Positions 1 through 14,300 of a stretch of DNA of 64,000 nt are shown here, one piece after another. The stretch covers positions 5,801,297 to 5,865,296 of the forward strand of contig NC_092287.1 of assembly GCF_036320965.1 (NCBI RefSeq), written 5' to 3'. The first letter of the stretch is position 1. Each line of letters opens with the position of its first letter. Origin of the DNA: Panulirus ornatus. Its lineage: Eukaryota > Arthropoda > Malacostraca > Decapoda > Palinuridae. Below the pieces are notes generated by a model. It was not told the origin of the DNA and did not search any database. It saw nothing but the letters and a program-made list of their open reading frames with translations. The translations under genes and the position numbers were made by a program.

Positions 1-1504
1 CAGCAAGTTAACATGTACCATCATCATCATCCACAATGGATAGGCAAAATTTTGTTAACTCAGAAGAAATGAAAGAACATCTTCCCATGTTTCAATCTGT
101 TTTTCGATACCTCTTTGGGGAAAGTAACAAACAACTTTTATATGGAGGTATATGAACAGATCTAAAAGGGACAGAGGTCCCATCCTGACCCACTGTTACC
201 CAAGGAACAAGGTGCCTAACCCGACATTACATGAATTCAGTTCGGGCTATTGTTAGTTATGAAGACATGCTATACTTTACTTGAGGAAAATAACAGCCCC
301 ATAATTGGGAAGGAAGCACTGTTGCTCAGGGGAATTAATGTCCTTTGGTGGTGTACACTGCTCTGTAGACAGTGACAGTGAGTTGTGCTAAATTCAGCTT
401 TATTTTAGCTATGATGTAATACCTACAGTCTACACAGAAAGTAAAGGCATGAGCTGATTTTTTTTTTATTATTATTATTCATACTCTAATGGCATTTTTT
501 CCATATAGTTCTCTTCAGTAGGTTCTTACCTAACACATGAACTAATGATTATCTACCATTCCAAAAGAATATATAGCAAATCCTTACCTGGCCTATAAGC
601 AGAAACATGTCTGTCACTTTCTGTATGCTTTATATAGTTGGGTTATGATACTGCATGATTTAGGTACAAAAAAAGTTTATGTAGCAGTGAATTGCATTAT
701 GTCTTCACATCCATTTCCATGTAAGTAAATGGTTAAGGACCATAGAGGAAAGAAACAAACATGAAATACACTCAAAACATTTTGTGAGTAATGGAAATAA
801 TGTACCAAATAACACTATGTTACCCAAGAAATAAGAATTATCTGTAACACTTAAGAATGATCTATAATGCGTACAGAAAAAGTTAGACAGGTATGTCCCC
901 ATTTCTTACATCTCCGTTCCTTTGAGGCCCTGGAATAGTCAAGATAATGTTTAGTCTTATAGTCTTTGTGGATGTGGATGATTAGTAGTTCAAGGAATAG
1001 GAAGAACCTACAGAAGGGCTCTATATAGAAAAATTATCTGTATAAGTGAAACGCAGTTTATCGTTCACAGATGAATGTTTTTAACTGATATATGATTCTC
1101 GTCTACCAGAATTGCATATGTGTCATGCACTTCATTGGCAACCCACAGCATGCAGCCAGCCATGCTTTTGTTACACTGTGACCACCCATATTATACCAAT
1201 AATGAAAAAATGGGAGTAATTTAGGTGCTTGTGCCATATGGAAATTTTGTTGAACCACGCTGTATCATGACACTACTGTATATTATTTTCATTGCTTTGA
1301 TAACATTTTGTGTATTATTTCTTCATGTTTTGAGTATATACCCCCACCCCCAGTTCCCAACCCCTTACATGGAAATGGATGTCACAAAGATGTGATTTGC
1401 TCAAGAGTGAAATTTTTTGGTACCTTTCTTATTCTATATTGTGACCCAGCTGTCTTCCCAGTTACCAGTATTTTTCACTACACAACTCCACAAGCTATTT
1501 ACAA
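1..1504. other. XPOT intron sequence, nothing recognised
   Basis: AT-rich, with only short chance reading frames and no exon or known repeat that I can support. Confidence 0.5.
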
Positions 1505-1930
1505 TTTGATTCACAACTCTGAGAACCCTATGCCTCCAAATTATACCCTAAAGTGCACATTACCCACTGTTACATTCAAATCACCCATCACTCATATCTG
1601 ATCCATCTTATGAGAATTGCTGACACACACAGCTCCTTACAAAACACTCTCCTCTCTTCCTCAGTTTCCTTGTGGCCATGTGCATAAGCACTAATCACCT
1701 ACCTCTTGTAATCCACTGTCATTTTTACCTACATCAGTCTGGGGCTTACTTCCTTACACTCTTTCACACATTCCCACAACTTCATCAGCAGAAGTGTTGA
1801 CCTTTCTTTAACTCATGCTCTCATCTTGATTTTACCCCTAAAACATTTCCAAACCAATTCTTGCCCCTTCCCTTTGAGCTTTGTTTCAGCCAGAGCTAGA
1901 ACATCCAGTTTCCCATCCTCAGCCTTACTT
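1505..1930 (-). mobile_element. Old LINE-A fragment, endonuclease domain
   Basis: The minus strand reads, with stops and frameshifts, KLDVLALAETKLKGKGQEL then VISAYAHGHKETEEERRVF, the N-terminal part of an APE-type endonuclease (LAETKL and SAYAHG motifs). Left of XPOT exon 2200-2332. Confidence 0.65.
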
Positions 1931-2199
1931 CCTGTGTGCCTTTTTGCATATTGCTTCATGTGTGTTATAAAGCAATTTGACATAAGGTTGAGGTCATTCC
2001 TTGATTATCCTCAGATTGTTGTTAAGGAAGTTGTTAGGTGTGTGACAGTGGAGATAAAAGTCCATCAAGTAAGACAGGCAGTGTGCTGTTAACTAACCTT
2101 ACCTTTCCTGCTAATTCTTGTTATGGGTACTTTTATTTAGGTAGGTACTCTTATTATCATATGTCTCTGTCATTAATTTATATACTTTTTCCTTGAAAG

Positions 2200-2332
2200 G
2201 TCCGCAGTAGAGCAAGTTACTTGTTCTCACGCATTGTTCGCTGCCTCAAAAACCACATTTTGGGTTACACCGAAGAAATTCTAAGTCAGCTTACAGAGCT
2301 GTTGGTGATGGCACCTCCTGACAATGGCCAAA
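2200..2332 (+). CDS. XPOT: XPOT exon: VRSRASYLF... to ...APPDNGQ
   Basis: Acceptor AG at 2198-2199 follows a T-rich tract; donor GTAAGT starts at 2333. The exon enters in phase 0 and leaves one base over. It encodes a HEAT helix pair beginning VRSRASYLFSRIVRCLKNH. It is the first exon in the window. Confidence 0.93.
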
Positions 2333-5300
2333 GTAAGTGTCAGATGAAAGTCTTAGACCTTTTAAGTTTTTTTTTTTATCTCTCAGTCTCTCTCACTTGA
2401 GGTGGCAAGGCATTGCATCAATTTTATTTGCTTTGCTATGCCATCATTTGTGACTTAGCAGCTGCTGAGTTTTGTGCTTTTAGTGAGCATTTCTTTTAGA
2501 TATTGAGCCACAGTGGAATTGTATGTAGAAAGGAATGTGATTATTGTATTTGAGAAGCTTTGTTATCAGGCATGAATTGAACTTCCATGTGAAGGGTTCA
2601 TGGAAACAGAACTCAGTTTAGCAGAGGGATGAATGATTACGGAATGGGTGAATAACCATTACATTCACCAGAGAGAAATGGCCTCTGTTTATTTGATGAC
2701 TGGTTCCCGAAAAGACCTAATCAAATGACAAGAAAACCATTATTAAGCAATTTGATAATAAGTTGCAGTTGAAAGTAACAGTCGTACTTCAACTTCCTTG
2801 TATAACAGATCTTGTAAGGAGTAACTCAAAGAGATTAACTCATAAGAAAAGCACTTACTTTTCATCTGACTACCTTGCTATTAATATCCCTCTCTTATAC
2901 TTTTACTTTATGAACTTAGTTGTATGAAATTTATGATGCTTTAGTTTGTGCCCTACAACTAGAATTTCTTGCTGTTACTGGTGACAAAGTTTTAAAGCAT
3001 GCAAAACTGAAAAGTGCATCATGATGCTGACTTCATATACCTTGAGTAAATCCAGTGAGTTTATATGACTTTAAACTGTGGGAGAATTCTGATACTGAGT
3101 CTTGTTTGAATGATAGTTTAGAATCACTGTATAATGGTCGTGAAATCTGTTACATTGATATGTGAGAACCAGTGAGTTTGGTTAGTGATCATTCAGGAAT
3201 GTGTCACAGCAGCTGACCACACTCAGGGATTATTTGTTGATCTTAACCATCTCATTGTGCCAAACCACAGTTGTGGCCAGCCATAGCATGTTGCACTGAG
3301 TCACAGTTGTGGTTGTAAGCTTTCATGCCCTCAATTGAATTCCCAGCTGTTGTGTGATTCCATATCTTATACATAGATGTCAAGCAACCTAACAGCATGG
3401 CTGGATAAAATATCATGCATCACGGGCACCCATAAACCATCAAAGAGTAATAAACCTTTAATTATACCAAGCCACATTTGTGGCTGGATTTAGTACATTA
3501 CACTGAGCCAACTTGTGGTTCTAAACTTTTGTGCCCTCATTTGAATTCCCAGTTGATGTCTGACTCCACATCTTAGATGCTACTGGCAACATAATGTGGC
3601 TAGAAATACTTGTAATATCACACATCAGTTATCCACAAATCACCAAAACATTGTAACTGCATCATCATGGCAGAAAACTAGATTTTTTGTAGTAAGTAAT
3701 CAATTTTATAGAAAAGTTAATGGTTTCTTGTGTATTATTGTTTATTTATGAGATGAAAATATAGATTTTTTTATTTGCAATGTTAGCAATTTGATGTGTG
3801 TAAATCATAAGTATGTTGATCATGCATATAGAATAAAAGAATATGTAGAACATGTAAACTATATGTAAATAGTTTGTACAGAATGTTTGAAGTTATGCTT
3901 GGTAAAAAAAAAAATACCATAAAGTATGTAATGTGGGAGTGGACATGGCAGCAACTGGAACGATGGAGGCAGAGGTGAGTCACTGGGTGAGTGAAGAGTC
4001 AAAGGTTCTGGGAACATTGAGGATGTGTGGAAAGAGAGTGTGAAAATGTGTGTTTGAAGGCATGGACTGTAAAGGAGAATGTATGGAAGAGGATGAAATT
4101 TTTGAGTAAAATATATGGTGTGAGAAGGGTTGATAGAGTAAATTCAGTGGAGTCATGACAATTGGCAAAACTCGAATTCGCATTTACATTTTCATGCTTG
4201 CCTCTGTTACACCTGTTTTTGTGAAATATTGTTGTCAAATTTTCGTAATATAATACTGTGTTAAATGTTCTTACGTTAATAGAAATCTTATTTTTCAGTC
4301 TGTCCATTACTGACAAATGATGATCAACTGTATGTGTTTGAAGCTGCTGCCATGTTAATTATATCTGGTAATAATGAAGTACAACGAAAAGAAATTTTAA
4401 TGAGAAATCTTCTGTCACCAGTTTTCACCAAAGTTAGTTGCCTAGCAGAAAGACTAGCTCAAGAGCAGGATCCTGTTAGACAGGTGTGTACCATGCATTA
4501 GAAATATCTGAACATCATAATATGTTTCAAGGCATATAGTCATAAATGTGCTATTTTATGTTAATGTTAGTGAACCTGGAGTTTCATGTGTATTTTAAAG
4601 TGAAAAAGTATATGATATAGGTTAGAAAGAGAATTAAGATATATTATGAAGCAGTGTTTATGCAGATACTGTAGTATTCTTATTTAATTCTGAATTAAAA
4701 AGTTTCATTGTTTTTTTAATTGATTTTAAGGTAAAGAAACAATGTTGAAGCTACAAATTGAGTTATCTTCCACTTAGATGGGCAATATGAATTTCAGGAT
4801 ATTTGGCTGTCTTATGAATAAGCTGGATATTAACAGTTGACCAAATTTTGTGAATGAGCAAATTTTTATGACTTTAGGAACTTTGCACTTCTTTTATCAC
4901 TGGTGGTCATAGAGAGTTGGGGTCCCATGTACATTGTGGATTGTGTAGAGGAGGTTTGTTAGGGCAAAGATGGGATATTTGAAGTTGTAATAGGAATGAC
5001 AATGTTGTATAGATTTGAGTCTTGAGCCATGAGCACAAAAGAAAGGAAGAATGTGGTTGTGTTGGAAATTAGATGCTTAAGAATGATGTGTGGTGTGAGG
5101 CAGGTTGCTCCAGTAAAGGATGGTGCAGTGTAAGATAAAGATGTGGCAGTCTTATTGAGAGAGCTAACGGGAGTGTGGTGAAATGATTCACACATATGGG
5201 GAGGATAAGTAAAAAACACTGAATGAGAGGATCCACACATCAGAAGAGGAGGGACCTATAGGTACTTTCAATATGAGTTTGTCTGGGGCAGGGCTAGTAC

Positions 5301-8300
5301 TTAGTGCTCACTGCATAAGTGCTTGCGTCTCTAAGCTGTTATTTTCTGGTGCTACAGTTAAGCCATGCTTATCAGTTTTTGGTTGATATTGCATTCTTCT
5401 GGTTTACTTTTAAAGGATTCATTTCTCACTCTTGTTAGTTATTTTACATGATGGAATGTTGAATATTCTTTTCATCTTTGTTGCAAGGCAGCCATGGTGT
5501 GTGAAGCTTTATAGCCAGAACATTTTTCTTCTACTGACTCTGTGTTGCCATGCATAAATAATTAAATGCATTTATTCTCTTGAGTCTGTACAGTTGCAGT
5601 TCACTTAAGTTTTTCGTGGTAATGATGTTCAGTTCTCAAAACTGCATGTTGAATGTTTCTGAATTCTCCTTAGGTTATTTATTTTATCTGGTTTGGTTTA
5701 TGACCATACAGTGTAGTAGCACCAATATCTGATTTTGCTTTTTTATGTATGCACTGGTCATTTTCATCATCAGCTTTCTGTCTCTTATATTGAAAGTTGT
5801 CTTTATCATACCACTCATTACTTGGCTTGAAAGTCCTGTTTTGTTGGTATGCTCACTGAATTCAAGTTTCAAATTTTCAGATCTTTGATGTTTACTTCAT
5901 GTTTTATCCCTCTCCCTGTTTCTTCTGTTACTGGATCACCATCACATTTTTAACCCTTCTTTAGCTTATGTGTTCAATATTATCTTCTTTAGGTTCTCTT
6001 CAGCTTAGCTGTGAATTATATATAGATCTTTTTGCATGTTCCTTTTATCTTTTGATTGTGTTATTTTACTGACTAATGTGTCAGGAGAGCATCTGGATGC
6101 AATTTTTTTTTTATTTATTATTTCTCTGTCTGTATACCATTGTCATAAATAACATTGGAGCTTGAACTATTTCCTTTTTTACACCTATTAGAACATCTAA
6201 ATCATAGTTCTTTTGCTACTATTTTAGATTTATTCTTAGTTTAAAACCCCTTGTTCAGTCACCCTACTTTGACATTTATGTATTGCTGCCTTAGTTTTCT
6301 TGATAGAATTCATTAATTTACTTTATCAAATGTCTTAGGAAAGTCAAGAAAAAGGATCCATTCTTTCCAGTGACTGGCTGAGCACAACTTGATTTGAGCA
6401 AATGTGGTACAGTTGATGGGTGATTCAAGTGAAAAGGGGTGTGTATAAAAGGGCATCTGCACGATTTTTGGGGTTCATAGTTATCAGAACTCTGATAATC
6501 CCAAGGATTGTCTCTCATTTGCTCAGAGGACACTGCCTTGGAGAGAAAATGTTTTTCAGATTTCAAAACCTACTTTTTTTTCATGTTACAGATGAGCATT
6601 GCAAAGAGTATCTGTCATGGAACATCAGTCACAGCACGTACTTCAAAGGCATTTTCAAACCAGAACTCAATTCAAGCGTGTGGTTGTGTTCAGTTGTACT
6701 TGGATGCCATGCAACTGTTCATCAACTGCCTCAATGTATGTATATTTTTCTACCATGTTGTCTCACTGTTTTTTGTGTAATACTTGATATGAAAAGAAAA
6801 GCTTGTTTCCAGTTGAATCATAATTAGTGTAGTACCCATTTATGTAATAGAGGATCCTATCCAGTAGATTTGATTAGTGGAAAAAGAGCTGTTTACTGAT
6901 TGAGAAGAGTGCATTTGTAGAGATTTCGTATTTAAGCAGACAAATAAACTCGGGATGTTTATCAGTTATGAATGGTAATTTTCTCTTCCTGGGTCAGTTT
7001 GTCACATGACCTGTTAGAGGTTCTCAAAGATTCCTGTGGGTTAGAAACCTCTGGCTTTTTTTCTAACATGGCTTGAGCAAATAACATGCCCTAATCAAGG
7101 CCATCTCAGGTGAAAAGTTGTCAAATAGAAATTAATTGGAGCTTTGCAGATGTTTGTAGACCTGACTTAAAGTGTAATATGTCTATATATAAGCATTCCA
7201 CTTCATCTTAATCATCAGTCATTGTTATTATCACACAATCTTGGGCACATAAGAATGTTAACATGCCAGTCATCTTACATGCATGTTCTTCCTGTTTTGT
7301 GGTTGAATTATGTTGTGGATAAGGGGTGGAACGAAACATTACTGTTAATTCATTTGATGTTAGGAACCCCTAATTCCTTGTATGAGGTCTTGAGCTCTCA
7401 TGGATTTCTCAGATGAAGTCCAAAGCATTGTAAGAGTTAAGCAACTCAGCACTATGGATGTGACTAAAATAAGTTATTATTGGGAGATAGAATATAATCT
7501 TTTTCACTCCATCTTTCCACCTCCAATTTGGTCTCCCTCTTCTCCTCGTTCCCTCCACCTCCGACACATATATTCTCTTGGTCAATCTTTCCTCACTCAT
7601 TCTCTCCATGTGCCCGAACCATTTCAAAACACCCTCTTCTGCTCTCTCAACCACGCTCTTTTTATTTCCACACATCTCTCTTACCCTTACGTTACTTACT
7701 CGATCAAACCACCTCACACCACACATTGTCCTCAAACATCTCATTTCCAGCACATCCATCCTCCTGCGCACAACTCTATCCATAGCCCACGCCTCGCAAC
7801 CATACAACATTGTTGGAACCACTATTCCTTCAAACATACCCATTTTTGCTTTCCGAGATAATGTTCTCGACTTCCACACATTCTTTAAGGCTCCCAGAAT
7901 TTTCGCCCCCTCCCGCACCCTATGATCCACTTCCGCTTCCATGGTTCCATCCGCTGCCAGATCCACTCCCAGATATCTAAAACACTTCACTTCCTCCAGT
8001 TTTTCTCCATTCAAACTCACCTCCCAATTGACTTGACCCTCAACCCTACTGTGTGATCGGGGCCTGAACATGCAGGAGGGTGAAAGGAGGGCAAGGAATA
8101 GAGTGAATTGGAGCGATGTGGTATACCGGGGTTGACGTGCTGTCAGTGGAGTGAATCAAGGCATGTGAAGCGACTGGGGTAAACCATGGAAAGCTGTGTA
8201 GGTATGTATATTTGCGTGTGTGGACGTATGTATATACATGTGTATGAGGGTGGGTTGGGCCATTTCTTTCGTCTGTTTCCTTGCGCTACCTCGCAAACGC

Positions 8301-11300
8301 GGGAGACAGCGACAAAGCAAAAAAAATAAAAAATAAAAAATAAAAAATAAAAAGGAAATCAAGAGAAAATTATTTTAGGCTTGTATTAATATAATGCTGT
8401 TATTCCTAATCACAGTTTAATATGATCACTTCTCAGAGCATCCACTAGACCTTGTAGTTAAACTACTGGACAGTTATCCTAGACTGAAAGGATGCCTATT
8501 CACTCATTCCAATACATTCAAGAATGAGAAAGTTTTTGATGATGCCTTTTGGTTTATGCATAGCCACTCCAAATTTTCTTTTACAAAGTAAACTTATCTT
8601 TCTTAGAGTGATAGGTTTGGCTTACCACAACAGTTTGCTGGTGCTGTCACCATCAAAGGAGGAATGCACCAGACAAGGTTTTTGAAAAAGGGAGACATTT
8701 CAAAATGTAGGTTTCATCATCAGATGGGATTAATCCCAGGTTCTCAGCTAGATCTTTACAGGGCTAAGAATAGAGTGCAACTCTCAGACTGGCTGTCTTT
8801 GTCTTCACCAGGACAAAGCTTGTGATTATGCAGATGCTGTGATTACCTTACAATCTAAGGCCTTAGTTTGTTAACATCATTAAAAGCAGATCCTGGTAAA
8901 GTTCACTTTTGCAACCCAGTGCAATGACATGGTGTAAGGCTCCAGTCCAAAATGTTGGATAAATGCTATTTCTGCAGAAAGCAGGGATCTTCCAAAAACT
9001 CTTGCCAGGAGCTTCTTAAATCGTTACTTTGGTAGACCAATGTGAATAAAAGGGGGCTATGTCCTTAGCCTATACCATAAGCTACAAATTTAAAGTGATG
9101 ATACAGCGCTGGTGGCTGATTCATGTGAGAAACTACAGAAGCTGGTGACTGAGTTTGGTAAAGTGTGTGAAAGAAGAAAGTTAAGAGCAAGGTTATTAGG
9201 TACAGTAGGGTTGAGGGTCAAGTCAATTGGGAGGTGAGTTTGAATGGAGAAAAACTGGAGGAAGTGAAGTGTTTTAGATATCTGGGAGTGGATCTGGCAG
9301 CGGATGGAACTATGGAAGCGGAAGTGGATCATAGGGTGGGGGAGGGGGCGAAAATTCTGGGAGCCTTGAAGAATGTGTGGAAGTCGAGAACATTATCTCG
9401 GAAAGCAAAAATGGGTATGTTTGAAGGAATAGTGGTTCCAACAATGTTGTATGGTTGCGAGGCGTGGACTATGGATAGAGTTGTGCGCAGGAGGATGGAT
9501 GTGCTGGAAATGAGATGTTTGAGGACAATGTGTGGTGTGAGGTGGTTTGATCGAGTAAGTAACGTAAGGGTAAGAGAGATGTGTGGAAATAAAAAGAGCG
9601 TGGTTGAGAGAGCAGAAGAGGGTGTTTTGAAATGGTTTGGTCACATGGAGAGAATGAGTGAGGAAAGATTGACCAAGAGGATATATGTGTTGGAGGTGGA
9701 GGGAACGAGGAGAAGAGGGAGACCAAATTGGAGGTGGAAAGATGGAGTGAAAAAGATTTTGTGTGATCGGGGCCTGAACATGCAGGAGGGTGAAAGGAGG
9801 GCAAGGAATAGAGTGAATTGGAGCGATGTGGTATACCGGGGTTGACGTGCTGTCAGTGGATTGAATCAAGGCATGTGAGCGTCTGGGGTAAACCATGGAA
9901 AGCTGTGTAGGTATGTATATTTGCGTGTGTGGACGTATGTATATACATGTGTATGGGGGTGGGTTGGGCCATTTCTTTCGTCTGTTTCCTTGCGCTACCT
10001 CGCAAACGCGGGAGACGGCGGAAAAAAAAAGAAAAAAAAATATAATATTCCTTACTAGAAATATACTTTATTTCTCTGTTGGGCTACATTCATTGCTTTG
10101 AACTCTGTATTATTAAAGGATTAGAGGAAAAGCAATTATTTTTTCCATGAACTCTTGCATCTACATTAATGATTCCAGGGTAAACAGATCTGTTTTTGAC
10201 AGTCAAAAAAAAAAGGCTTTTTAATACATACATTTTGATGTGACTGTATTAAGGTAATATTACTAGATGAATTGCTTCAAGATATGTTTTAATTTTTTTC
10301 GTATTTCTAGGTTGGAGTGGAGCGCGAAATAGTGGGTTCTGGTGTGCGCCAGTTGATGCACAGACTGGTAGTTTGCCTAGATGGAGGAAGCCTGTTGCCC
10401 TTGTTACCGTCAGCATCTCAGGCTCTCCTACATACACCTTCACCAACAGTTCTTACTGAATATCTTCCTCTAATCAATCAGATTATCACCAAATTTCAAG
10501 TAAGAACCTAAAAAAGACTTTCAGTTTTCTCAAGTAAGAAAAGTAATGGTATGTAATAGTAATTGTCATTTGCACACTCATATAGCATGAAAGTGCATGT
10601 GTTGGGTATCCATATACTCATAATTTGGTCTTTTGCAATTAAAGGTTGTCTTTTATGATTTTCAGAAAGATATTGGTCCTTTCCTACAAAGTATATTTGT
10701 TCCTCTCGTATCTGCCATCTTCACTGCTTTGTCTGAACCTCTTGAAGAAAATGACGAGGAAGAAAAAAGAACAAGAAGACTACTCCAGAGGAACTACTAT
10801 CTTTTTGTAACAACTATTGTATCCAATAATCTCCTGGATATCTTGGTTTCATTAGATTCTGGTATTTTGCAACAGGTAAGTATTTCTTTAAATTTCCATT
10901 GCATATATACAAACCATTTCAGCACACCCTCCTCAGCTTTCTCATCCACACTTATTATTACCATACCTCTCTCCTACCCTATTATAACTTGCTTCATTAA
11001 CCACTTCACACCACATATTGTACTCAAAGCATTTCATTTCCAACACATTCACCCTCCTCCAAGCATCTTTCTCTATGCCCATGCTTCACATCCATACATC
11101 ATTGGGACTACTATACCTTCAGACATACTCATTTTGGCTTTCCATATAATGACCTTTCTTGCCACGCATTCTTCATTGCTCCCAGAACCTCTGCCCCCTC
11201 ACCCACTCTATTGCTCACTTCTGCTCCCATGGTTCCATTTGCTGCAGTCCTCTCCTGGGTATCTAAAACATCTCACTTCCTTTAAATTTTTTATATTCAA

Positions 11301-14300
11301 ACACACCCATGCTAACCTGTTACTCTAGCCAGGTAAAATTGATTACCTTTCTTTTACTCGCATTTACTCTTGATTTCCTCCATTCACACTTCCAAAATCT
11401 CTCTCCAACTTCTGCAGTTTCTCACTTGGATCTACCACCAGTGCTGCATCATCAGCAAAGAATGATTTATTCTCTTCCCAGGCCCCCATCATCCCCATCT
11501 GACTATGTACTTGCCCTTTTCCCCAAGATGCTTGTGTTTACCTCTCTCGCCATCCCATCCACAAACAAATAGAACAACCATGGTGACATCACACACCCCT
11601 TCAGCAGACCAGCCTTCATTTGGAACCACTTGGTCTCTTTTCATGCTCATACACAAGCCTTACACCCTTGAGAAAAACTTTTCACTACTTCTGGCAACTT
11701 TCCTTATGCACCTTTTATTCATAAGAACTTCCTCTGTTCACCCTATCATGTGCTTTCTCCAGATCCATAAATGCCACATTCAGTGCCCTCTGTTGCTCTA
11801 AGTATTTCTCACACATTCTGTAAAACAAACACTTGATTCATACACCCTTTATAACTTCTGAATACACAGGAATCCTCTCCTGTTATATTAATATAATGCT
11901 CTGTACATGCCTTCACCCTCTCAGTCACCACTATCCCATACAACACACCAGGAACACTCAACAGACTTATACCTATATAGTTTGAATACTCACCTTTGTC
12001 CCCCTTGCCCTTATACAGTGGCACTAATGCATTCTGCCAGTACTCAGGCACATCACCATGATCCATACATACATAGAAAACCCTGGTTAATCAATCAACA
12101 ACACAGTCACCCCCTTTCTTAAGAAGTTCAACTGCAGTACCATCAACTCCAGCTGTCTTGCCACATTCTGCAAGGCTTTCAACACCTCTTCTTTCCTTAC
12201 CAAACCACTCTTCATGACTCTCTTACTTCACATACCACCCTGACCCAAACACCCTACATCTGCCACCCTGTTATCGAACATATTCAACAATCCTTCAAAA
12301 TAATCAATCCATCTCCTAATCTCATCACTATGTGTTACCATATCCCCATTTGCCATTTCATTTGTCCTCTTGCTTTTCTCACAATTGTTTTGGGAGCAGC
12401 TGATCGTGTCAGTGGTTTTGATGCTAGAAATCAGTTAATGGAGATGGGTGATTTGAATGTAAGAGTGAATAATGTGGCAGTTAAGGGTATAATTGGGAGA
12501 CCTGGATATTCAGTGAGGTGAATAGGAATGGTGAACAGCCTGTGAAGTTGTATGCTGAGAAAAGACTTGGTTGAATAGGATGGACATACATAAGTATACA
12601 TGTCTGACTAGAAAAGATGGTAAGAGGATATTATTGGGTTACTACAATAGTACCATGATTAGCACTCAAGATATGTTCCTCGACAACAGAGCAAAACAGC
12701 TCTGTGCAGGGTCACTATACCATTGCTTATATGAGATGTATTCATATATGAGATGTATTCCTGATAATATTATTTATTGCCTATGAGATGTATACAGTAT
12801 TGTGTACTGTATGGGGTTACAGGTATCAGTAAATGCAGATTATGACCTTAACATATCTTTACTAATTCATAGATAACATTTAACCAGTTTATAGAATTTT
12901 TTATCATGAATGACAGTCATTTGATGAATAATGACAATTGTTGTATAATGTATTAGAGATGCAGGGTGTTGGTGAGGTGGGTGGGAGGTAGGAGGCAGGG
13001 GATATTGTACAGGTCCTGGCTAAAGCTAATGCATCTTTAATCTCTGAAATTATGATTTAGGTGGTGCTATTAGAGGTAGTGGTGATGATGAAGGTGTTGC
13101 GGTGGTGGTGAGGTTGATTGTGGTAAGTGGAAAGGAGGTAATGCATTTATTGGTTTCTTTGGTAACACTGGCTGCAGCACTGCACACAAGCTGTTGAACA
13201 GCTGATGCTTACCTTATAAACTAATTGTAACCATAAATGAGCAGCATTCTATACCTTCATCATTACAGTACTTAATATTTTGAAATATGGAGTGAGAAAG
13301 CAGAAAGGTAGGGTTGATTAGAGAGGCAGATTGGCAACACACACCAGATTTATTGTCAAGTGCTCCTCACCAGTTGACAGTTAACCCACCACCACACTCA
13401 ATACCATGCACTGGTGCTTCTGTTAACTACATACAGTTTTGTCATACAGTAAGACCTACACTTTTAACACATTTAATAATCAGTAGCAATTATGGGTGCT
13501 CATCAACAAAGTACTAAAGCAGCAACACATCACAACAGCAACAGGAAATAACATAGGACAGAAGAGGCTGCTGCTGGGATGACAGGCTGAGCAATGGCTC
13601 CTCTTATTTCAGACACTTCGTAAAGAGTGCATTTAGGGTTGATTGCCTTTTCTTTGTTTTCTCTCACTAAGCAGTTCCCTGTATTAGTAAATCATGTAGA
13701 GAACACCTCACTGCTTTGTTGCTGCACTCCCACTGTAGGATGTTCTCATCAAACTCATCTGATCTTGGTGATGCTGTCACTGAGGAATGCTGTGGTGAGG
13801 TTTCTCTTTGGTGGTGTCTCTGGCTTTTCTGTATTAGCAGTGTCACTCTCACTTTGAATTCATTGTTGTGCCAATTTCCACTGTTTGTAAGTAGTAAGAC
13901 TGTCACCAGAAGACTGCTGTTGGTCCTCCATATCATCTATATCAACATCCCCCAGTCCCACTTCATTGGCCAGTTTGACAAACTGCTCCTTGAGCAAATC
14001 ACCTTTGTTGCTGTTAACGTCATGGTTGTCATGTCAGAAGATTTTATCTTGTCTGGGTTCATAAGAATGTTTTTAAACCATCAGTTTATCCAATTTGAAA
14101 GCATTACCGACCTTAGTGTGCCACACACCAGCTTCCAACAGCCTTAACACATTTAATTCTTTATGTGAGCATAGTCTTTTCACAAATACTTCAGATGCAT
14201 TAGCAGCACTAGAACTTGTAGGCCATTTCCCAGACATGATAGATGAAAAATAGTTACAAAAATATAAACAAGTCTGTAAGTCAGAAAGAATGTGCTGATT

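Noticed and set aside
6508..6591. Upstream extension of XPOT exon 6592-6735 from an earlier ATG
   Set aside because: The sequence before 6592 is a pyrimidine-rich acceptor region ending in CAG and does not match XPOT.
9393..9896. Minus-strand frames opposite the young LINE-A copies (also at 7400-7861, 18888-19598 and 20844-21319)
   Set aside because: Shadows of the LINE-A reading frame; the real coding strand carries RT motifs.
10633..11328. A 231-residue frame covering XPOT exon 10666-10875 and beyond
   Set aside because: Only 10666-10875 is exon, by splice sites and family match; the rest is intron and an inverted old LINE-A.
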